A program made the translations under genes and the position numbers. Below, one piece after another: positions 47,389-54,106 of a DNA stretch of 64,000 nucleotides. The notes under the pieces were generated by a model. That model ran no database searches. It worked only from the letters and a program-made list of their open reading frames with translations, and had not been told where the DNA came from. The first letter of the stretch is position 1, and each line of letters begins with the position of its first letter. This DNA is from OM182 bacterium MED-G28 (lineage in GTDB: Bacteria; Pseudomonadota; Gammaproteobacteria; Pseudomonadales; Pseudohongiellaceae): assembly GCA_002457215.1 (NCBI GenBank), contig NTJZ01000010.1, positions 1 to 64,000 of the forward strand, in the 5' to 3' direction.

Positions 47389-49488
47389 TTACTTAGCGAG
47401 GGCTTGTTTCAAGCCGGGGATGTGCTCCCCCCCGACCGGCACCTGCACGCTTGAACCCTCAATCTGGACATCGATGGGTTCATAGCGGCCTCCCAGGCAT
47501 TGGCCCAGAAATACCTCCGTGATGGCATAGAACGACATGTTATTAGCAGGCTTGGCAAAGCCGTGCCCTTCATCCGGGTAGACAATATAGGTCACCTCCA
47601 CGCCAGCCTGCTGCATCTTTTCGACTACAGTATCGGACTGCTCCAGCGGCACCCGAGAATCCCTAGCTCCCTGCCCAATCAGTACCGGATTTTTAGTATT
47701 TTGGGCGAAGTTGATCGGCGAGCGCGAACGTAAAAACGCTCGGCCTTCTTTTGTTCTTGGGTCGCCAATGATTTTGCCCATGCGATCCTCATCCCAGTGC
47801 GGCATAAATATCTCAAGGTTGGATGGACCAACAATCGCGATGCCACAGGCAAATACATCCGGTGTCATTGTCATACCTACCAATGCTTCATAGCCTCCAT
47901 AACTGCCGCCAAGAATGGCGACCTTATCCGGATCCGCAATTCCTTCATCGATGGCCCACTGCACCTGGTCCAGTACGTCCTGATGCATCTTGCCGCCCCA
48001 CTCCATTTTCTGAGCATTCATATAGGCCTTGCCAAAACCGGCCGAGCCGCGAAAATTCACATACAGGAACCCGTAGCCGCGATTTGCCAGCCAATGCACC
48101 AAGGCGCCAAAACCGACCTGCGCCCGCTCATCGCTGGGCCCGCCGTGAACATAAACCACAATTGGTACCGGCTGATCCGGCCTGCCGTCATCGTCCGGGT
48201 CTGTCCAGGGTGGCAGCGTGATGTAGGAGACCAGGTCAAACCCGTCATCCGTCGTCAGCACGTAAGGGTGCATGCGGGAAAGTTTCAGGCCTTCCAATTG
48301 CGGCGTGCTGGTGAATAGAAATTGGCCGCTTTTGCTCTCGCGATCATAAAGATAAAAAGACACCGGTTCGTCACTGGACATATACTGAACGATCCATTTA
48401 TTGTCGTCCTCTGATCGGCTCAACACCGATAGTTCGCCGTCCTTTATTTGTGCCAGCGCTTCCAGGTCTGCTGAGATCTCTGGGTCGATTGCCGTCCACT
48501 CGGTTTCGATCCAGTTGGTCGCATAAGCCTGAACGGTGGCCTTCGTCGGATGATAAATCACGCCGCCAATGTCAACGCGGTCGTCTTCGGCAAGCAAATT
48601 CAGCTCGCCAGTTTCTAAATCCACGGTAACCAGCGCAGCCTTGTCACGACCTTGCGCATCGTAAATGTAGAGATGTTCACCGGTCGCATCGAAACGGATG
48701 ATCCCCTGGTAGGCCGCCGTGGTGTGGGCCGGCAAGTCATCCGGGGCAATCTGATAGATCAGTTTGCCACGGCCGCCAGCATCCGGCGCGGTACTAAACT
48801 GATACACATCCAGTCCGCCTTCATCGGAAAACGACATACTCAAGCGGATTTTTAGATCACTGTCCGCCAGGTAGGTCAGTGATCCTTCGTTTTTCTGCAC
48901 CAGCGTGTTTTCACCACTCCCCAGATTCAGATGATAGACATCCGGGTTGGTCTGACCAAACGTGACGACCGAAACCAATACGTCGTCAGGTTTCGCACGA
49001 CCGTAAGCTATAATTTCTACTTTCTTATCCGGGACAGGTGTCAGGTTCCGCTCTTCGCCTGTTTCGACATCAACAATGTGAATGTCCCAGTTCTCGTCGC
49101 CATCATAGTCCATTGGAAATATGACGCGACGGGAATCATAGTGCCATCGGTAAATGACTGTGCCACTTACATTCGTGCCGCGCAAGCCGCCCTCAGTGAA
49201 TCGAGTAACCGGACGTGCGGCCGCAATGTCGTCCACGGGAGCAACATAGAGGTTGGAAATTCCGTCCAGCGGTGCAATCCAGCTAATCAAGCTACCGTCA
49301 GGACTGATCAGCGGTGTGCCAAAACTGCCCGGCGCCATCAGACGTTCCAGCGGCAGGATGGGAAAATCGGCCACAGTATCGGACTGTCGTGTGACGGCAG
49401 CGTTGTCCGCTTCCTGGGATTGTTCGGACTGACAGCCCGTCAGCACGGACAAAACGGACCACAAAATGAGAATACCGGCCGTTTTCAT
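47389..49488 (-). CDS. S9-family (prolyl oligopeptidase-type) peptidase, lipoprotein
   Basis: This is a 699-residue exported enzyme. The N-terminus MKTAGILILWSVLSVLTGCQSEQ has a lipobox (LTGC), so it should be lipid-anchored. A beta-propeller (about 60-410) precedes an alpha/beta hydrolase domain. That domain has the nucleophile in GGSYGGYEALVGM, an Asp in GQGARDSRVPLEQSD and a His in YPDEGHGFAKPAN, a complete Ser-Asp-His set. Its DNA is clearly richer in G and C than all neighbours, with edges close to the gene ends, so recent transfer from a higher-GC donor is likely. GGAGAA precedes the ATG. Confidence 0.92.
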   Translation of the reverse strand: MKTAGILILWSVLSVLTGCQSEQSQEADNAAVTRQSDTVADFPILPLERLMAPGSFGTPLISPDGSLISWIAPLDGISNLYVAPVDDIAAARPVTRFTEGGLRGTNVSGTVIYRWHYDSRRVIFPMDYDGDENWDIHIVDVETGEERNLTPVPDKKVEIIAYGRAKPDDVLVSVVTFGQTNPDVYHLNLGSGENTLVQKNEGSLTYLADSDLKIRLSMSFSDEGGLDVYQFSTAPDAGGRGKLIYQIAPDDLPAHTTAAYQGIIRFDATGEHLYIYDAQGRDKAALVTVDLETGELNLLAEDDRVDIGGVIYHPTKATVQAYATNWIETEWTAIDPEISADLEALAQIKDGELSVLSRSEDDNKWIVQYMSSDEPVSFYLYDRESKSGQFLFTSTPQLEGLKLSRMHPYVLTTDDGFDLVSYITLPPWTDPDDDGRPDQPVPIVVYVHGGPSDERAQVGFGALVHWLANRGYGFLYVNFRGSAGFGKAYMNAQKMEWGGKMHQDVLDQVQWAIDEGIADPDKVAILGGSYGGYEALVGMTMTPDVFACGIAIVGPSNLEIFMPHWDEDRMGKIIGDPRTKEGRAFLRSRSPINFAQNTKNPVLIGQGARDSRVPLEQSDTVVEKMQQAGVEVTYIVYPDEGHGFAKPANNMSFYAITEVFLGQCLGGRYEPIDVQIEGSSVQVPVGGEHIPGLKQALAK

Positions 49489-49550
49489 TTAGTTCTCCGG
49501 TAATAAGAGCTCTTCATGCTAATTAGCTAGGGCAAATCTAAAATATATAT

Positions 49551-51221
49551 TCACTGAATTAACTTTGTGAACCCAAATGCATTAGGGTTCTCAGTTTTAA
49601 TATCCGAGTCAATGAAAAGCATCAATCCGGCATCAGAAGTAGTACTGATGTATTCGCCGGCCTCATTGCCTGGGTCTGTGAGACTGTCTGTCATGTATAC
49701 ATCATCCCAGTACCGACTACCGTCGACACCCAAATAGCCAACATAAGCCATCCAAATACTTGAACTCGGCAGATCCGGAAATTTAGTACTTTTTGCATCA
49801 ACATCTCCTGTCTCGTCTCCATCACCTGCAACAAAAATATAACCATCGTTTGGATAGCCATCTTTCTTTTGTACCGTAACAATACCCCACGCTTCATTTC
49901 GCATAAAATGATCGCCATCAATGGGTTCAAATTCTCTCGGGTTATAATAATTTTGCTCCCATTCGAGCTCCAGATAAGGCGGAACTCCGCCAGTAGGCTT
50001 CCACTTTATGACTTTAATTTGAAATGGTTCCCATTCTTTGGTCTCATCCTTCACTTCCATTGGATAGTGACCGACAGTAACCACGCCCCCTCCCACGCCA
50101 TGTGTTGCATTGAGCCCAAGGTTCCCCCATCCTGCGTCATTTTCGCAATTTTCCGATTCTTTCCCACACGGATAAAATTTAGTCCATTCGAGAGCCAAGG
50201 AATCTTTATTAAAGAAGCTTATTCCCATCTTGTCCCCGTCGTATGTACCTATTACATAAATTCCACCATCTGATTCGACTACAGAACTTCCAAAAGTCAG
50301 GCCTTGATTACTCATGATGTTCTCATCTATCAGCTGGCCAGATTTTGGATCAATCTTCATGAGAAAACTCGTTCCACCTTGCGCCATAAAAGCAAAACCC
50401 AGTAGCTCAGCCCCAAGATAACCGGTCGCATACAGCATCCCATCAGCTCCAAGGATAACCTCGTGTATAGCATCAGCAACAAAATCATTTCGCTGTTCTT
50501 GTCCTAGTTGATCAATTGAATAATACCTTTCCCAGATTTGAGAACCCGTCTCTTTATCAAGTTTAGCGAGCCAACGCTCTTGCGTAGATGAACTCGAATA
50601 AGTCTGGGCTCCAGCAACAATTATCCCATCCTCAATCTCTAAGCAATCGTAACCAATATCACTTTTATTATTCGTACTCCCAAATTGTTGCTGCCAAACT
50701 AAGTTACCATTACGATCGATTTTCATTATCAAGACATCGTTGGCAGTATCATTACCACCCGAGCCGCATGCGATAAAGCCTCCGTCTATGGTTTCAAAAC
50801 CCCTTTGCGGCTTTTCCTCAGCAGGGGTGCCATAGCCAGTGTCCCATGAAAAATACATCGAATTCGGATCTGTCTTGACACCGATTAATTCAGCATTTAA
50901 AAGTGTGAATTCATAAAGAGCGAGATTTGAAAGTTGAAAACTTGCTGAGTAGAGCTTGCCTGACACATCTACCGAGTGCACAGTTAACTCACCATCAAAA
51001 TATGTGCCTGAGGCATTTTGCGGTGGCGTGACTTCCACTGCCGATTCAATTGTTACACATGTCTGGGTACAAGGAGAAACAACCAAAGACACCCTATAAG
51101 CCTTATCGCCGACCACAACACTTGGAACAGTTATAGTTCCTTGATCGTATGATGATGTTTCGTAGGAGAAAGCTGTACTGCAAACCAAACAAAGTGTGAT
51201 GGTTAAGATTTTAGGGAACAT
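49551..51221 (-). CDS. Exported protein with PQQ-like/beta-propeller repeats
   Basis: This is a 556-residue protein with a signal peptide (MFPKILTITLCLVCSTAFSYETS). I place the start at the ATG at 51221, preceded by AGAGG at 9 bases; a TTG at 51230 is also in frame. The first domain (about 25-130) is beta-rich with a cysteine pair SPCTQTCVT. Propeller-like repeats follow, such as GGFIACGSGGNDTANDVLIMKIDRNGNLVWQQQFG and GIIVAGAQT...WLAKLDKETGSQIWERYY. Some resemble the repeats of bacterial outer-membrane PQQ-like or SBBP proteins. No enzyme motif is visible. Probably periplasmic or surface bound. Confidence 0.75.
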   Translation of the reverse strand: MFPKILTITLCLVCSTAFSYETSSYDQGTITVPSVVVGDKAYRVSLVVSPCTQTCVTIESAVEVTPPQNASGTYFDGELTVHSVDVSGKLYSASFQLSNLALYEFTLLNAELIGVKTDPNSMYFSWDTGYGTPAEEKPQRGFETIDGGFIACGSGGNDTANDVLIMKIDRNGNLVWQQQFGSTNNKSDIGYDCLEIEDGIIVAGAQTYSSSSTQERWLAKLDKETGSQIWERYYSIDQLGQEQRNDFVADAIHEVILGADGMLYATGYLGAELLGFAFMAQGGTSFLMKIDPKSGQLIDENIMSNQGLTFGSSVVESDGGIYVIGTYDGDKMGISFFNKDSLALEWTKFYPCGKESENCENDAGWGNLGLNATHGVGGGVVTVGHYPMEVKDETKEWEPFQIKVIKWKPTGGVPPYLELEWEQNYYNPREFEPIDGDHFMRNEAWGIVTVQKKDGYPNDGYIFVAGDGDETGDVDAKSTKFPDLPSSSIWMAYVGYLGVDGSRYWDDVYMTDSLTDPGNEAGEYISTTSDAGLMLFIDSDIKTENPNAFGFTKLIQ

Positions 51222-51264
51222 TTTAGGCAACCTCTTATAAAGCCATTACTTGAATCAAAATGAT

Positions 51265-51732
51265 TTATTTAATTTTTAACTTTGTTTCAAAAGGATAATC
51301 ATCTGATGATTCATGCTCCTTCTGCATCTTTACCATAGCCCCAAATATTTCATCTGGCATTTCTGCAGATTTTCTTGTAGACATATCAATATGGATTTCA
51401 ACAGTTTCAACCAAGGCTGCAACTTCATCTGATTCTTTACAAATTGCACATACGTAGTGGTATAGCTTTTTATTTACGTTAAGCATTCTAAATCTAGGTG
51501 TTAATTTTTCACCTTTTAAACATTCTTTCAGATATCTAATATTTTGTTCAGCTGTAAAAGATGAATAACCCTTGGCAATATAATCTTCTCCAAAACCAAG
51601 ACTGTTATAGAAATTGCTATCATAGTCCATAGGAATAGTTTGATAGAACCTTACATTCATATGTCCATTCATATCACACATGTCATCTGATACGATCACA
51701 GATGCACCTTCAGTTGGAAATATATCTTTCAT
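51265..51732 (-). CDS. Hotdog-fold acyl-CoA thioesterase-like protein
   Basis: This 155-residue protein resembles the 4-hydroxybenzoyl-CoA thioesterase/FatB-like family: DMCDMNGHMNVRFYQTIPMDYDSNFYNSLGF gives the N-terminal helix with the DxNGHMNxxxY core, and FTAEQNIRYLKECLKGEKL follows. The Asp and Asn-Gly-His of D-M-N-G-H-M-N correspond to the active-site segment. Substrate is unknown. It sits about 120 bases inside repeat R4 in the minus direction. Confidence 0.82.
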   Translation of the reverse strand: MKDIFPTEGASVIVSDDMCDMNGHMNVRFYQTIPMDYDSNFYNSLGFGEDYIAKGYSSFTAEQNIRYLKECLKGEKLTPRFRMLNVNKKLYHYVCAICKESDEVAALVETVEIHIDMSTRKSAEMPDEIFGAMVKMQKEHESSDDYPFETKLKIK

Positions 51733-51807
51733 AAAATTATTACGCTAGTTAAAAATGAATCGTTAGAATTTAATGGTGAGAAATAATCTATAGAAAAGCC
51801 ATAAACT

Positions 51808-51846
51808 TCCTCATGTAGTTGAAAAACCCAATGTTTGTAAGGGTTT
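51808..51846 (-). repeat. Degenerate hairpin-type repeat R4-prime
   Basis: The plus strand AAAAACCCAATGTTTGTAA followed by GGGTTTT matches the hairpin of unit R1 with few changes. On the minus strand it reads AAACCC-loop-GGGTTTTT, a terminator-like hairpin with a U-run, then ACTACATGAGGAAG in place of the usual core. It looks like an old copy of the cassette boundary. Confidence 0.6.
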
Positions 51847-51859
51847 TAGGAGTAAAAAC

Positions 51860-51876
51860 TACTCCCACTCAATAAT
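51860..51876 (-). repeat. guaA-end-like repeat core R4
   Basis: TACTCCCACTCAATAAT shares the invariant TCCCACTCAATA with R1, R2, R3 and R5. On the minus strand it reads ATT GAG TGG GAG. It lies between the alpha/beta hydrolase and the thioesterase genes, 14 bases from the R4-prime hairpin. Confidence 0.8.
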
Positions 51877-51933
51877 GATGTTGTTAAAATTCTCTTTAAA
51901 ATCTATATCTTGCAACACCTTATATTCTACTTT

Positions 51934-51949
51934 GTAACTTTTGTGTAAC
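51934..51949. repeat. 16-bp sequence shared with 53032-53047
   Basis: GTAACTTTTGTGTAAC occurs identically here and at 53032-53047. Both copies lie just downstream of a minus-strand gene and before the next guaA-like core, so it may mark a cassette 3' end or a recombinase binding site. Confidence 0.65.
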
Positions 51950-51985
51950 AACCTTTAAATTACAATCCGTCGAGTGCTTGTTGTA

Positions 51986-52927
51986 CTAGTCTTTATCACG
52001 CAATTGAAGTTGTAGCCAGGCATCAATAAGTTCTAATACTTCTGGCATGATTGTTTGCTTTAATTGCACACGATAGTTGAATACTGTAGGCTCCTCTTCT
52101 TCTTTTCGTAGCAAATGAGACATATCCTCAACAATATGCGCTTCCGCTAAACCTCCGTATATATTTTCAATCTTTACAACATCACAAGGATCACATTGAA
52201 CATCTTTGGAGCCACCGATCAAGAGCGCCGGCACATTAGATTGTCTATATTTTTGTTTTACATCCAACACAAATAATTCACGAAACCAATTGGCCGGTAG
52301 TTTTTGCAAGCCTAAGGATCGAATAAATGGCTTATTTGATTCCTTTATCCTATTAATCAGCTTATTTTGAGCTTTAGTGGGATCAAAAAGAAAGGTCATA
52401 AATTTCAGAGGCAAGGCTTTTAATCCTTTGCGTCCCATTATCATGTTTTTCAAATGTTGCGCCTGCTTCATCAACATGGATTCCATTTCGTCACAAAAAG
52501 GAGTGAGTAAAATTATTCCAGCTATGTTTTGCTGTCGAATTGCAACTTGAGTGGCGATGATTGTTCCTTCACTGTGGCCAGCAACAAATATTTTTTCAGT
52601 TTCAGTAAATGACTGCCGTTGCAAAAACTGAGTACAGGCGACTGCATCATCAACTAAATCACTGTGACTCGCAGAATAGAAGTCTCCTCCGCTGTCACCA
52701 ACACCTCGTTTGTCGTATCGCAAACTACCGATGTCTTGCTGAGCCAGGTGATGCGCAATTATTTTGGAATTATTTAGGGGTAGACCAGGAATGTTTTCAT
52801 TCCGATCAATGGGACCACTACCACTAACGTAAAGAAGTACTGGAAATGGCCCGTCACCGTCAGGTAAACATAAAATTCCTTTTAGTTTGATATCTCCCGA
52901 CTGGATTATTACTTCCCGCTCAATCAT
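51986..52927 (-). CDS. Alpha/beta hydrolase (S33/dienelactone-hydrolase-like)
   Basis: This 313-residue cytoplasmic hydrolase has the oxyanion loop YVSGSGPIDRNENIPG, the nucleophile elbow VAGHSEGTIIA (G-H-S-E-G) and an acid/His end in GGSKDVQCDP and VEDMSHLLR. The substrate is unknown, probably an ester. The ATG at 52927 is created by repeat R3 itself (GGGAATG). Reading the repeat in the guaA frame gives I-E-W-E followed by TGA, so stop and start overlap as ATGA. A GTG two codons earlier is possible but lies within the repeat. Confidence 0.87.
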   Translation of the reverse strand: MIEREVIIQSGDIKLKGILCLPDGDGPFPVLLYVSGSGPIDRNENIPGLPLNNSKIIAHHLAQQDIGSLRYDKRGVGDSGGDFYSASHSDLVDDAVACTQFLQRQSFTETEKIFVAGHSEGTIIATQVAIRQQNIAGIILLTPFCDEMESMLMKQAQHLKNMIMGRKGLKALPLKFMTFLFDPTKAQNKLINRIKESNKPFIRSLGLQKLPANWFRELFVLDVKQKYRQSNVPALLIGGSKDVQCDPCDVVKIENIYGGLAEAHIVEDMSHLLRKEEEEPTVFNYRVQLKQTIMPEVLELIDAWLQLQLRDKD

Positions 52928-52941
52928 TCCCACTCAATATT
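52925..52941 (-). repeat. guaA-end-like repeat core R3
   Basis: CATTCCCACTCAATATT reads on the minus strand ATT GAG TGG GAA TGA, the usual enterobacterial-style guaA ending with a TGA stop. It overlaps the start codon of the alpha/beta hydrolase. Only 19 bases separate it from the neighbouring core R2, so no gene lies between them. Confidence 0.8.
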
Positions 52942-52959
52942 TATTTAAATAATTGATTT

Positions 52960-53010
52960 TATTCCCACTCAATAGTAACCCAATTTTAAACCCTCATAGC
53001 AGATAGGTTT
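52960..53010 (-). repeat. guaA-end-like repeat unit R2 (core plus hairpin)
   Basis: The core TATTCCCACTCAATAGT (52960-52976) reads T-I-E-W-E-stop on the minus strand. The hairpin AAACCT/AGGGTTT (52988-53010) precedes it at the same distance as in R1 and R5. The left flank ATTGATTTTATTCCC is shared with R1. Confidence 0.85.
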
Positions 53011-53031
53011 CAAGGGTGTTGAAAAAATTGC

Positions 53032-53047
53032 GTAACTTTTGTGTAAC
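53032..53047. repeat. 16-bp sequence shared with 51934-51949
   Basis: GTAACTTTTGTGTAAC lies directly after the stop codon of the DUF2306-like gene and before unit R2, identical to the copy after the alpha/beta hydrolase gene. Confidence 0.65.
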
Positions 53048-53048
53048 T

Positions 53049-53663
53049 TCATTTTAGTATTTTAAAATTCCACCAAAAAATAACTGGGGTTATCAGAACG
53101 GTTGGAAGCACCCACCATACCCATTCGGGTTCAAAAGGAGGATTAACAACTAAAACAGCTGTAATAACTGCAATAGTTCCTCCCATCATGTTAGTTAAGT
53201 GTCTTGAAATTCTCTCTTTTCCTATTGCAGAATTATTTTTATAACTCCTAAAATCAGCATAACCCAAAGTAATAGATAAAAATCCGAAAACCAAAAGCAC
53301 GATATATTGCGTATTACTATTCAAGAAATAGATTGTAGCCAATATCCACATTCCTATTCCTGAAAAAATCATTAAACAAATAGCAATCCAATCCAAAATA
53401 GTTGCAACTCCTTTTCTATTTCTTGCAAAGCGCATCCCTGCAAAAGCCAAATAGAAAGAAAAGATAGCTATAAGAAACAAAAAGATATTACTGCTGATAA
53501 TAGACATTGGAATAGCTGTTAAGAAGATAGTAGCCATACCCCAGAAGTATGTTCTACCTGAAAGAACATGAACCTTTTTGCCTTTCTCTGATAGAACTGA
53601 CATAGCTGCGCAAAACAAAGCAATTGTTCCAGCTATAATATGTATGGGTAATAGAAACTCCAT
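53049..53663 (-). CDS. DUF2306-like integral membrane protein
   Basis: This is a 204-residue protein with about six helices. It begins MEFLLPIHIIAGTIALFCAAMSVLSEKGKKVHVLSGRTYFWGM, with the His near position 8 and the HVLSGR motif typical of DUF2306 membrane proteins. A second conserved segment is FGFLSITLGYADFRSYK. Function is unknown. The start is preceded by an unusual run of nine A and eight G on the mRNA strand, which is its only possible ribosome binding site. It lies between R1 and R2. Confidence 0.72.
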   Translation of the reverse strand: MEFLLPIHIIAGTIALFCAAMSVLSEKGKKVHVLSGRTYFWGMATIFLTAIPMSIISSNIFLFLIAIFSFYLAFAGMRFARNRKGVATILDWIAICLMIFSGIGMWILATIYFLNSNTQYIVLLVFGFLSITLGYADFRSYKNNSAIGKERISRHLTNMMGGTIAVITAVLVVNPPFEPEWVWWVLPTVLITPVIFWWNFKILK

Positions 53664-53762
53664 ACCCCCCCCTTTTTTTTTAACTTTATATCTTTTTACT
53701 TGTCAATTTTGTCATTTTCTACCATGAATATAATATCTACAAGTTATTGATTTTATTTATTT

Positions 53763-53814
53763 TATTCCCACTCAATAGTAGACATGAGAAAAATCCCAGT
53801 GTTTATAAGGGTTT
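53763..53814 (-). repeat. guaA-end-like repeat unit R1 (core plus hairpin)
   Basis: The core TATTCCCACTCAATAGT (53763-53779) is identical to R2 and reads T-I-E-W-E-stop on the minus strand. A hairpin AACCC/GGGATT with a following U5 (53788-53814) lies on its 5' side, as in R2 and R5. Confidence 0.85.
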
Positions 53815-53830
53815 GAGGGGTGCATTTTAC

Positions 53831-53863
53831 TAGTGTGTAGTTAGTGTGTAGTTAGTGTGTAGT
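53831..53863. repeat. Three tandem copies of an 11-bp repeat
   Basis: TAGTGTGTAGT is repeated exactly three times at 53831, 53842 and 53853. A near-palindromic relative, ACTACAC-AGT-GTGTAGT, follows at 53922-53938. A single related CGTGTGTAGTAAGG is at about 47345. The spacing of one helical turn suggests a protein-binding array. Confidence 0.8.
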
Positions 53864-53947
53864 AAACAGGTTATTTTCAATTTGTTCCCTTCCATCATTA
53901 TCAATAACTTACCAGGTTCTAACTACACAGTGTGTAGTGAAATCTAC

Positions 53948-54091
53948 TCATTTTCCCTTTTTAAGATTCATTAAGGAAACTGTTGCCAATATAACAAGCA
54001 TTAAAATAGCAAACTGTTTTTCATCAACTATTGCAACAACAAGGATTGCTGCTGCCCACATGATCGATTGAGCAATCGTAATTTTTTTCAT
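53948..54091 (-). CDS. Small two-helix membrane peptide (47 aa)
   Basis: A 47-codon ORF, MKKITIAQSIMWAAAILVV ending in MNLKKGK, starts 16 bases after the guaA stop. AAGGAGA lies 7 bases before its ATG. Two hydrophobic segments flank a short acidic turn (IVDEKQF). It would be translated from the guaA transcript. No function is known. Codon use and the strong ribosome binding site support a real gene in spite of its size. Confidence 0.7.
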   Translation of the reverse strand: MKKITIAQSIMWAAAILVVAIVDEKQFAILMLVILATVSLMNLKKGK

Positions 54092-54106
54092 ATTAATTTC
54101 TCCTTT

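Noticed and set aside
47797..48318. Long plus-strand ORFs inside the S9 peptidase gene
   Set aside because: GC-rich DNA gives long chance ORFs on the opposite strand; the peptidase on the minus strand has full catalytic motifs.
53831..53863. Tandem 11-mers as a CRISPR array
   Set aside because: The repeats are far too short, have no spacers, and no cas gene is present.
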